Shown here piece by piece: positions 9,022 to 16,375 of a DNA stretch of 64,000 bases. A model generated the notes under the pieces. That model did no database searches, had not been told where the DNA came from, and saw only the letters and a list, made by a program, of their open reading frames with translations. The position numbers and the translations under genes were made by a program. Position 1 is the first letter of the stretch; every line of letters starts with the position of its first letter. Origin of the DNA: Cytophagales bacterium (GTDB lineage: Bacteria; Bacteroidota; Bacteroidia; Cytophagales; Cyclobacteriaceae); contig JAFLBQ010000001.1 in the NCBI GenBank assembly GCA_017303805.1, forward strand, positions 496,001 to 560,000, written 5' to 3'.

Positions 9022-10143
9022 TCAATAAGTAGGCACACTCGGATCAATTTCTTTAGCCCAGGCAAGAATGCCGCCTTTTAGATTGTAAAGATTAGTGAAC
9101 CCGTGATTCTTTTCTAACCATTGCACCATATTGCCACTGCGGGCTCCACTTCGGCAATGGATTACCACTTGTTTGTTTTTTGAGATTTTATCTACAGATG
9201 AAGGTATGTTACCCTGTGGAATGAGTTCACCATTCAAGTTACAGATATCGAACTCATGTGGCTCGCGCACATCAATTAATTGAAAATCGGCTTTGCTATC
9301 CAACAATGCTTTTAATTCCTGTACGGTAACTTCTTTCATGGCTTTAGTTTTTACTCCACAAAATTCATCATAATCTATCAGACTTTTAATACCCGCTCTT
9401 GAATTTCGATCAGGAATTTTTAAACGCTGAAATTCAAGTGATAAAGAATCTACCAGCAACACTTCTCCGGCTAACGGTTGTGCGTAGCCTGTAAGAATTT
9501 TCAGTACTTCATTTGCCTGGAGGCACCCGATAATGCCCGTTAGCGTTCCCAGCACACCGCCCATTTCGCAAGTAGGTACAAGGCCTGCCTCGGGGGGAGT
9601 AGGATAGAAGTCGCGGTAGTTGGGGCCTTGCTTGTAATTGAATACTGCTACCTGACCTTCGTAACGAAATACCGAGCCATATACGTAAGGAATGTTTAGC
9701 AACACGCACGCATCGTTAAGCAAATACCGGGTAGCGAAGTTATCTGTGCAGTCCACCACCAGGTGGGCGTATTGTAGTAAAGCCAGCGCGTTGGCCGAGG
9801 TAATTTTTTCTTGTACGGTTGAAATATTCAAATGGGGATTAACCGCTGCTAAGCGTGCTGCTGCTCGTACCGCTTTGGGTTTGTCCAGATCGGCAGTAGT
9901 AAAAAGTACTTGCCGCTGTAAGTTTGAAAGGCTAACGTTATCGAAATCAATAACCTGCAGTGAACCTACTCCCGCAGCGGCAAGGTATTGCAGCACCGGG
10001 CTTCCAAGCCCACCGGCACCCACCACGGCAACGTTGGCATTTTTTAATTTATGCTGGGCTTGCTTACCAAATTGTGGTAGCACAAAGTGGCGACTGTACC
10101 TGTTGCTTTCCGTTGCAGAAAATTCTTCTTCGGGTTGTGCCAT
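9022..10143 (-). CDS. moeB: MoeB/ThiF-type adenylyltransferase with C-terminal rhodanese domain
   Basis: A 373-residue E1-like enzyme that would adenylate the C-terminus of a small sulfur-carrier protein (MoaD or ThiS) for molybdopterin or thiazole synthesis. The N-terminal ThiF domain has GAGGLGS at 42-48, and the conserved Cys is C192 in PTCEMGG. The last ~100 residues are a rhodanese domain with active-site loop CRSGARS starting at C330, so adenylation and sulfur transfer are fused. The two CxxC pairs that bind structural zinc in MoeB are missing: GPNYRD at 173-178 replaces GPCYRC, and DRNSRAG at 245-251 replaces the second pair. The gene diverges from ridA with only 40 bases between. MoeB or ThiF roles cannot be told apart here. 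Confidence 0.85.
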   Translation of the reverse strand: MAQPEEEFSATESNRYSRHFVLPQFGKQAQHKLKNANVAVVGAGGLGSPVLQYLAAAGVGSLQVIDFDNVSLSNLQRQVLFTTADLDKPKAVRAAARLAAVNPHLNISTVQEKITSANALALLQYAHLVVDCTDNFATRYLLNDACVLLNIPYVYGSVFRYEGQVAVFNYKQGPNYRDFYPTPPEAGLVPTCEMGGVLGTLTGIIGCLQANEVLKILTGYAQPLAGEVLLVDSLSLEFQRLKIPDRNSRAGIKSLIDYDEFCGVKTKAMKEVTVQELKALLDSKADFQLIDVREPHEFDICNLNGELIPQGNIPSSVDKISKNKQVVIHCRSGARSGNMVQWLEKNHGFTNLYNLKGGILAWAKEIDPSVPTY

Positions 10144-10183
10144 ACTTCGTTAAATTTACAATGATAATTTAAATACAAGAGTC

Positions 10184-10564
10184 ATGCGCGTCAACTATTC
10201 AACAGGTGCTAAATGGGAAGACATTGTAGGCTATTGCCGGGCTGTGCAAATTGGTAACACAGTTGAAATTTCAGGTACAGTTGCATCCGATGGTAATCAG
10301 GTTATAGCCAAAGGCGATTTCTATGGTCAAACCCGGTACATTATCGAAAAGATTGAAGGTGTATTAACGAAGGCGGGCTTTGCGTTGAGCGATGTGGTGC
10401 GGACGCGCATTTATGTTACCGATATTTCTAATTGGGAGGCAGTGGGCAAAGCACACGGAGAATTTTTTAAAAACATTAAACCCGTTACTTCTATGGTTGA
10501 AGTAAGCGGATTAATAGCACCGGATTACCTGGTTGAGATTGAGGCAACAGCGGTAAAGGAATAG
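10184..10564 (+). CDS. RidA/YjgF family enamine/imine deaminase
   Basis: A 126-residue member of the RidA (YjgF/YER057c/UK114) family. These small trimeric enzymes hydrolyse reactive enamine/imine intermediates such as 2-aminoacrylate. The conserved substrate-binding Arg lies in VVRTRIYVTDI, and the family end SGLIAPDYLVEIEATAV contains the conserved Glu. It lies head to head with the MoeB-like gene and tail to tail, four bases apart, with the 2-hydroxyglutarate oxidase gene. There is no signal peptide, so it is cytoplasmic. Its subgroup (RidA proper or a Rid1-7 branch) is not resolved. Confidence 0.88.
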   Translation: MRVNYSTGAKWEDIVGYCRAVQIGNTVEISGTVASDGNQVIAKGDFYGQTRYIIEKIEGVLTKAGFALSDVVRTRIYVTDISNWEAVGKAHGEFFKNIKPVTSMVEVSGLIAPDYLVEIEATAVKE

Positions 10565-10568
10565 CCTC

Positions 10569-11762
10569 CTAAAAGCGGGCCAAGGCCAGCTTAGAAACGG
10601 TTGCACCAATGGCAAGAGAAGAAGTGGCTGCCGGTGAAGGTGCATTACAAACATTTATTATTCCGGTATTCTCCAGAATGAGAAAGTCATCTACCAGGCC
10701 GCCCTGGCGGTCGCAGGCCTGTGCCCGCACTCCGGCTCCGCCTTCCACCAGGTCGTTTTCTTTAATTTCAGGTAAGAGCTTCTGAAGCGCTTTTGTAAAT
10801 GCGGATTTGGAGAACGATCGGTACATTTCGCCCATACCTGTGCGCCAGTATTTGGCCGCAACTTTTTGGAATCCGGGCCAGGCCAGGCTCTCGGCAAGTT
10901 CGCCCACATTTATCTTAGTCTTTTTATACCCCTCGCGACTGAAAGCCAATACGGCATTCGGGCCGGCCTCTACGCCACCCTTTGCCATTCGGGTAAAGTG
11001 CACCCCCAGAAATGGAAAGTTAGGATCGGGCACCGGGTAAATCAGATTTTTTACCAGGTACTCTTTTTCCTTCTTCAGCCTGTAGTACTCACCTCTAAAC
11101 GGAATAATTTTTACATTCAACCGGGGAGTTGTCATACGGGCCACCTTATCGGAATACAAACCCGCACAATTGATTATGAGCTTAGATGGATAGCTTGCCT
11201 TTTGGGTAACAACTACACCTTGGCCCGCATTCATTTGGATATCCAATACTTTTTCGCCCAGCTTGATGGTTCCGCCATTTTGCTGAAACACATACCCGTA
11301 CTGGTTTGCCACACGGGCGTAATCAACAATACCGGTTTGTGGAACAAAGATGCCGGCAATGCCAGCCACATGGGGTTCATATTCTTTTAGTTCTTCAGCC
11401 CGAAGCCGTTTCAGATTTGAGAGACCGTTTTGTTGGCCACGAGTGTATAGGTTTTCGAGTAAAGGCAGTTCGTGTTGTTCGGTTGCTACTACAATTTTAC
11501 CACACAGGTCAAATGGGATTTCGTGGGTTCGGCAAAAGTCGAGTAGCAGATTGTACCCGGTTATGCAATTGGTGGCTTTCAGGCTGCCGGGTTTGTAATA
11601 TAGTCCACTATGGATTACTCCGCTGTTGTTTCCGGTTTGATGCTGAGCCAGCGAAGATTCTTTTTCAAGAAGAACAATTCTTAGGCGAGGATTAGCGGAT
11701 TGAATTTGCAGCGCTGTGGCAAGGCCTACAATGCCACCGCCTATAATGGTAATGTCGTGCAC
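10569..11762 (-). CDS. lhgO: L-2-hydroxyglutarate oxidase
   Basis: An FAD-dependent oxidase of the DAO superfamily, about 397 residues. It would oxidise L-2-hydroxyglutarate to 2-oxoglutarate and pass electrons to the quinone pool. The N-terminus has the dinucleotide fold ITIIGGGIVGLATALQ, followed by the LhgO signature QTGNNSGVIHSGLYYKPGSLKA. GGAGVRAQA and the C-terminal NAPSPAATSSLAIG match the family. I chose GTG 11762 (VHDITIIGGG) because family members begin right before the Rossmann fold. The alternative GTG at 11801 adds 13 residues (MRVGCVASQKKKS) of no obvious meaning, read through a run of nine A. Confidence 0.88.
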   Translation of the reverse strand: MHDITIIGGGIVGLATALQIQSANPRLRIVLLEKESSLAQHQTGNNSGVIHSGLYYKPGSLKATNCITGYNLLLDFCRTHEIPFDLCGKIVVATEQHELPLLENLYTRGQQNGLSNLKRLRAEELKEYEPHVAGIAGIFVPQTGIVDYARVANQYGYVFQQNGGTIKLGEKVLDIQMNAGQGVVVTQKASYPSKLIINCAGLYSDKVARMTTPRLNVKIIPFRGEYYRLKKEKEYLVKNLIYPVPDPNFPFLGVHFTRMAKGGVEAGPNAVLAFSREGYKKTKINVGELAESLAWPGFQKVAAKYWRTGMGEMYRSFSKSAFTKALQKLLPEIKENDLVEGGAGVRAQACDRQGGLVDDFLILENTGIINVCNAPSPAATSSLAIGATVSKLALARF

Positions 11763-11829
11763 CGATTTTTTTTTCTGCGAAGCTACGCATCCAACCCGCA
11801 CTCAACAACTTCTGGTAGCGAATAAAACA

Positions 11830-11860
11830 CAAAGACCTCTTCCGTCTGAAGAGGTCTTTG
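11830..11860 (-). terminator. Perfect 13-bp hairpin, probable terminator
   Basis: CAAAGACCTCTTC (11830-11842) and GAAGAGGTCTTTG (11848-11860) are exact reverse complements around a five-base loop. Read on the minus strand the stem is followed by TGTTTTATTC, so it can end the transcript coming from msrA. The U-run is modest. Confidence 0.65.
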
Positions 11861-11971
11861 CTACCTAAACCTAAACCTATGAGAAGATTTATTCTGCTCT
11901 GGTAATAGAACGTGGCAAGGTTAAATAAGTTGCGCCCCGGGTGTGGGAATTAAGAAGTTTTTAACAAGCGG

Positions 11972-12586
11972 TTATTTTTTGAGTTTAGCTGCATATTGCT
12001 TGTTAAACTTTTCAATTTTAGGTCTTATAACCACCTGGCAATAGCCCTGGTTAGGGTTGAGTGCGTAATAATTCTGGTGGTAGTCTTCGGCCGGATAAAA
12101 TACAGAAAAAGGTGTTATTTCAGTTACAATGGGTTTTTTGAAAGCCCCGGATTGATCAAGCTGCTTTTTGTAATCTTCTGCCGTGCGTTTTTGATCTTCG
12201 TTATGGTAAAAGACTGCCGATCGGTATTGGGTGCCTTCATCGTACCCTTGCTTATTTAATGTGGTAGGATCGTGTGTGTTCCAGAAAACTTCAAGAATCT
12301 CAGCAAAGGAGATTACAGTTGGATCGAATTTAACCTGAACAACTTCGGCATGCCCGGTAAGGCCACTGCAAACCTCTTTGTAGGTTGGGTTTTTTACCTT
12401 ACCCCCGGAATATCCGGACACTACCGACTCAACACCTTTCAAGCGTAAAAAGAAGGCCTCGGTACACCAAAAGCAACCCGAGCCCAGGGTTGCAGTTTCT
12501 AATTCATTCATTTTTTTTGAGGGATTAGATTGAGCTCCGGCCGCGGTAATGGCCAGTGCAAAAATCAATGTTAAGTAAACCTTCAT
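11972..12586 (-). CDS. msrA: Peptide-methionine (S)-S-oxide reductase, exported
   Basis: A 204-residue MsrA, which reduces methionine-S-sulfoxide in damaged proteins. The catalytic motif GCFWC is at residues 37-41 with nucleophile C38; GYSGG, GHAEVVQVKFDP and NPNQGYC are further family blocks, the last with a candidate resolving Cys. The first ~18 residues (MKVYLTLIFALAITAAGAQ) are a signal peptide, so it probably acts in the periplasm. I chose ATG 12586, which has AAGG six bases upstream; a longer reading from TTG 12604 would only add MMFKVI before the signal peptide. A hairpin about 110 bases downstream may end its transcript. Confidence 0.9.
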   Translation of the reverse strand: MKVYLTLIFALAITAAGAQSNPSKKMNELETATLGSGCFWCTEAFFLRLKGVESVVSGYSGGKVKNPTYKEVCSGLTGHAEVVQVKFDPTVISFAEILEVFWNTHDPTTLNKQGYDEGTQYRSAVFYHNEDQKRTAEDYKKQLDQSGAFKKPIVTEITPFSVFYPAEDYHQNYYALNPNQGYCQVVIRPKIEKFNKQYAAKLKK

Positions 12587-12648
12587 AATTACCTTAAACA
12601 TCAAAGTAGGTTGAAAAGTTTAGTCGAAATTTCTAAACCAACTTTCCG

Positions 12649-13761
12649 CTAATAGTTGGAGTAAAATCCCGACAGCGCATTGGCAAGTTTTGTATCGAGG
12701 TTTTGCTTGGTGCGTGTGGTCAGGTAATCGCGGGGCATGCTCGCTTCTTTTGTGCCACACAGTTTGCGGGTGGCTTCCGGCACCGCGCGCACATCGCCTG
12801 TGCATAATGCCCATCGTTCGCTCCATCGTTCTTCTGCAATGATGTCGGAATTACGTAAGTCTGCACCGCTGTTGGCATCGCGAATGTAAAGCACAATTGA
12901 GCCGCGCGATGTAACCACCTTTTCGTAGGTAATCATTTTGGCGGTAATTTTTTCGAACACCGGTACTTTCTGATCTTTTACAGTTTTCTCGCCCACCTTT
13001 ACACTGTCTGTATAATTATCGGTGCGCAGGGTAGTTGCCGGCCGGCCTTCGTTATAGCCGTTAACGGTAACTTTAACGATGTGATCGACACGCGTAAGCT
13101 TAGCATTTTCTGCTTCGCGCGGAGTATAGAATTTTACAAACTGGCTTGGGTTGACGCCAAACACAACGGGTTCAAAATTCCAACCGTTAAAATTGGATAG
13201 GGTAGGCTCTACAATTACTTTAATAGTGGCGTTAAATTTTGCCTGCTCCATCATTTCAATCGACTCGCGGTATCCGGGCGAAAAGGAATTTGCATCGGCA
13301 AACAGAAAGTAGGCACGCTTGGCATCTTCGCGGGTGTTTTTAAGCATGGCCTGGATGCCCGCTTCATACGATTCTTCAGCAGCCTTGCTTTTAATTTCGC
13401 TCAGTTCTTTATACTTATTTACCGGGTTAGGAATAATTTTCAGGGCCCCGGGTGAAGTGCGGATTTGTTCGTACAACGAATTGATCAAGTCGTAATTTTG
13501 GGCCACTCCGCGCCATTTGAAGTTGTCGTTGGTGGTAATCTGGTTTTGTGCATTTTCTTCGAGGTAGCTAACCGCCAAATGATAGCTCGATTTTAAAACC
13601 TCGCGCGATTTTTTGTGATCTGGATTTTGGCGCAGCCGGGTTACAGCCTGGGAAACAGCCGAGTAATAGTCGCCTCGCTTTAATGCATTTTTGCCGGAAG
13701 TACAGTGTTGCAAGGTGCCGAGCAACAGTAGTAAGCCAACTAGTAGGGAAAGGTTTTTCAT
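12649..13761 (-). CDS. Lipoprotein of unknown function
   Basis: A 370-residue predicted lipoprotein: MKNLSLLVGLLLLLGTLQHC is a signal peptide with a lipobox-like end at C20. Residues 25-190 look alpha-helical, with TPR-like spacing (KRGDYYSAVSQAVTRLRQNPDHKKS, then AAEESYEAGIQAMLKNTREDAKRAYFLFADA). The second half looks beta-rich and I do not recognise it. The ATG at 13761 was preferred over an upstream start at 13857, which lies inside the esterase gene and would place 32 unrelated residues before the signal peptide. It follows the esterase on the same strand after 76 bases. An envelope location is likely, the function unknown. Confidence 0.75.
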   Translation of the reverse strand: MKNLSLLVGLLLLLGTLQHCTSGKNALKRGDYYSAVSQAVTRLRQNPDHKKSREVLKSSYHLAVSYLEENAQNQITTNDNFKWRGVAQNYDLINSLYEQIRTSPGALKIIPNPVNKYKELSEIKSKAAEESYEAGIQAMLKNTREDAKRAYFLFADANSFSPGYRESIEMMEQAKFNATIKVIVEPTLSNFNGWNFEPVVFGVNPSQFVKFYTPREAENAKLTRVDHIVKVTVNGYNEGRPATTLRTDNYTDSVKVGEKTVKDQKVPVFEKITAKMITYEKVVTSRGSIVLYIRDANSGADLRNSDIIAEERWSERWALCTGDVRAVPEATRKLCGTKEASMPRDYLTTRTKQNLDTKLANALSGFYSNY

Positions 13762-13837
13762 TGGGTTAGCCAAGTGGGTTTTCGAATGTCGAAAGTTATG
13801 CAATTGGTGTTTAGGCAACAATAGTGCCGAACCGCGG

Positions 13838-15028
13838 CTACCTTCCAAAAAGATCAATCAGCACATCGTCAACCAGCCTGCGCCAATTTCCCCACGAGTG
13901 GCCTTCGTTTACTTCGCGGTATTGGTATTCGCAGCTACTCGCTTTCAATACTTCGCTCATTTTACGACTATCAACGCTGGTATCGTTAATCAGGCCGGTT
14001 GTCATCGAAATTTTTAGTTGCACTTCGGGTTTACCCTCGCATAAGTTATAGATCTGAGGCCGGGCATAAAAGGCTGGCGATTGGATGCCCGCCAGACCAA
14101 ACAAATCGGGGCGTGTAAATGCAAAATAGGTTGCCGTTAGTCCGCCCATCGAGGTTCCGATTATGGCTCTGTTTTTTGCGTTATCTTTTACCGCGTAGCG
14201 GGCCTGAATTGCCGGAATGAGCTCATCGGCAAAAAAGGTAAGGTACTTTGCATTAAGCGCCAGTTCGCTCATGCGCCTGTTGTTGGCACGATTGGCCGGC
14301 TCGCGATTATCAACCAGTACTGCTATCAGCGGTTGTATCTTTTTTGTGTGAATCAGGTTATCAAGAATCGTAGCGATATTACCAAGTTGTGGATGTTGGT
14401 ACTCGTACCCATCGGTAAAGTAAGCCACCGCCAATGGGCCGTATTGTTTGAAGTTATGGGGCAGGTACACGGAGTACGTAACCTGGTAGCTAAGGACAGT
14501 ACTGTTAATGAGAAGATCCGAGATCAACTCACCCTTAGGTACATTCGGATTTGAAACACTATTCTCATCTTCCTTCCACAAAGGCATGCGCAATTCAGAG
14601 TTAGGGCTACCACCCCCAACGCCCGACCATTGCTGGAATTTGTTTACCGGATCGATAATCCAGTTGGTGCCGTCAACCAGAATTTTATAATCAAGTCGTG
14701 CATCGGATGGAAATTTACATTTCAAATACCAGATATTGGTGTTCGCGAACTTGCGACCTTTGTTGTTAAAATCCTTCACATAACCCCACCCATTAAAATC
14801 GCCCATCCATTCAACCGTATTGGCGTTGCCGCGATAGAGAAAAAGCACGGAATCGTTTTGAGTTAGGGGGATTTTTGATTCGGCAAGTAAGGCCTGATAT
14901 GTTTTTTCAACCTCTGCCGGATTACCCGATTGGAGTTTAGTAAAAATTAGATTTAGGGCTATATTCTGCTCCTGCGCCAGCAGCGCAAAAGAGAAGCACG
15001 TAAGTAAAAGAATTACAAAGAATCTCAT
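13838..15028 (-). CDS. Exported alpha/beta-hydrolase esterase (Fes/esterase D-like)
   Basis: A 396-residue secreted or periplasmic hydrolase. A signal peptide ends at LLAQ near residue 19. Residues ~55-150 form an immunoglobulin-like E-set/CBM48-type module (VEWMGDFNGWG, then LDYKILVDGTNWIIDP). Residues ~175-396 are the esterase D/enterochelin-esterase fold. The nucleophile is S293 in GTSMGG and the catalytic His is probably H377 in NEGHSWGNW; D349 or D353 could be the acid. The E-set plus esterase layout is shared with carbohydrate esterases and Fes proteins. It overlaps the MFS transporter gene by four bases, so it probably belongs to the alpha-glucoside operon and may remove acyl groups from the sugar. 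The substrate is inference. Confidence 0.8.
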   Translation of the reverse strand: MRFFVILLLTCFSFALLAQEQNIALNLIFTKLQSGNPAEVEKTYQALLAESKIPLTQNDSVLFLYRGNANTVEWMGDFNGWGYVKDFNNKGRKFANTNIWYLKCKFPSDARLDYKILVDGTNWIIDPVNKFQQWSGVGGGSPNSELRMPLWKEDENSVSNPNVPKGELISDLLINSTVLSYQVTYSVYLPHNFKQYGPLAVAYFTDGYEYQHPQLGNIATILDNLIHTKKIQPLIAVLVDNREPANRANNRRMSELALNAKYLTFFADELIPAIQARYAVKDNAKNRAIIGTSMGGLTATYFAFTRPDLFGLAGIQSPAFYARPQIYNLCEGKPEVQLKISMTTGLINDTSVDSRKMSEVLKASSCEYQYREVNEGHSWGNWRRLVDDVLIDLFGR

Positions 15029-16362
15029 TTCGAATTTGTTACCGGATCGTCTTTATCGCTTACAAACCGAACACAGAAGGCAGCAACCAATAGGAATACC
15101 CCAGCCATTACAATTGCGTAGATAGCTTGCGAGCTATAGAAGTACTTTACGATTGGCCCGCCAATGAGACCATTTACAATTTGCGGCAGAGTAATAAAGA
15201 AGTTGAACACTCCCATGTAAATTCCCATTTTATGCGCTGGTATTGCTCCGGCCAGAATTGCATACGGCATGGCTAGAATGCTGGCCCACGCCATACCTAC
15301 ACCTATCATAGAAAAAAGCAGCAGCGTGGGGTCGTGAATAAAATAGATGGAGATTAAGCCAATGCCCCCTGCAAGAAGCGAAACAGCATGCGTGGTTTTG
15401 CGCCCTAACTTTGCAGCAATAAAGGGAAGCAGAAGTGCGTAGATGGCTGATACACCATTGTAAACACCAAAAATAATCCCTACCCAATTGGCAGCATCGT
15501 TAAACATTTCAGAAGACCGGTCTTCTTGCGGAAGGCCATATACGTGGGTAGCCACTGCAGATGTTGTAAATACCCACATCGAGAACAACGCAAACCATGA
15601 AAAAAACTGAACAAGGCCTAATTGCTTCATGGTAGATGGCATGCCGGTAAAATCATTCAGGATTTGACTTATGCCTTTCTTACCCGTATGCTTTTCGTCT
15701 TTCAGGTATTCTTTATCGGGTGGAAATTCTTTGGTAGTAAGTACTGTCCACAAAATAGCGATTAGAAAAATTACCGCACCGATGTAAAACGAAAGTGTAA
15801 CACTGTAAGGAACGCTTCCATCGGTGGTTGATTTTTCTACCCCGCCAAACTCGGCAAACAGATAAGGCAACCACGAGCCAATTACAGCGCCAATTCCAAT
15901 CAAACATGTTTGAATAGAAAACCCGAGCGTACGCTGATCGGTTGGTAATAAGTCGGCAACCAGCGCGCGGAAAGGCTCCATGGCCACATTAAAAGAGGCA
16001 TCCATTATCATTAAAATGCCGGCACCAATGTAGAGCGGTGGCAGCAGGCTTGCCAACACAGCTGCGTTGGGCATCATAATAAGGGCCGATGCAGCCAGGA
16101 TAGAGCCGGCCAGAAAGTAAGGTCGCCTGCGGCCTAGCGAAGTCCAGGTTCTATCGCTATAGTAGCCAATTATTGGTTGTATAATCATTCCCGTTAAAGG
16201 TGCGGCAAGCCAGAACCAGGAGAGATGTTCCACCTCGGCTCCAAAAGTTGTTAAGATGCGCGAGGCATTTCCGTTTTGCAAAGCAAACCCAAACTGGATT
16301 CCTAAAAATCCAAAACTCATGTTCCAGATTTGTGCGAGGGAAAGACGTGGTTTTTGTGTCAT
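15025..16362 (-). CDS. MFS sugar transporter (maltose/sucrose type)
   Basis: A 445-residue major facilitator with 12 predicted helices. The SDRTWTSLGRRRPYF loop between helices 2 and 3 and the MEPFRALVADLLP segment are typical of the proton-coupled disaccharide transporter group related to SLC45 and bacterial MalT. It sits between the GH31 alpha-glucosidase (13 bases upstream) and the esterase (4-base overlap), which suggests uptake of an alpha-glucoside for cytoplasmic cleavage. It is a paralogue of the transporter at 40274. The substrate is inferred from context. Confidence 0.85.
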   Translation of the reverse strand: MTQKPRLSLAQIWNMSFGFLGIQFGFALQNGNASRILTTFGAEVEHLSWFWLAAPLTGMIIQPIIGYYSDRTWTSLGRRRPYFLAGSILAASALIMMPNAAVLASLLPPLYIGAGILMIMDASFNVAMEPFRALVADLLPTDQRTLGFSIQTCLIGIGAVIGSWLPYLFAEFGGVEKSTTDGSVPYSVTLSFYIGAVIFLIAILWTVLTTKEFPPDKEYLKDEKHTGKKGISQILNDFTGMPSTMKQLGLVQFFSWFALFSMWVFTTSAVATHVYGLPQEDRSSEMFNDAANWVGIIFGVYNGVSAIYALLLPFIAAKLGRKTTHAVSLLAGGIGLISIYFIHDPTLLLFSMIGVGMAWASILAMPYAILAGAIPAHKMGIYMGVFNFFITLPQIVNGLIGGPIVKYFYSSQAIYAIVMAGVFLLVAAFCVRFVSDKDDPVTNSK

Positions 16363-16375
16363 AATTTACAAAGTG

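Noticed and set aside
10866-11390. 174-codon open frame on the plus strand
   Set aside because: Antisense to the L-2-hydroxyglutarate oxidase, whose family blocks are intact across it.
11762-11801. Possible frameshift at the run of nine A near the lhgO start
   Set aside because: The frame after GTG 11762 contains the whole family domain, so no frameshift is needed; the upstream part is best seen as untranslated.
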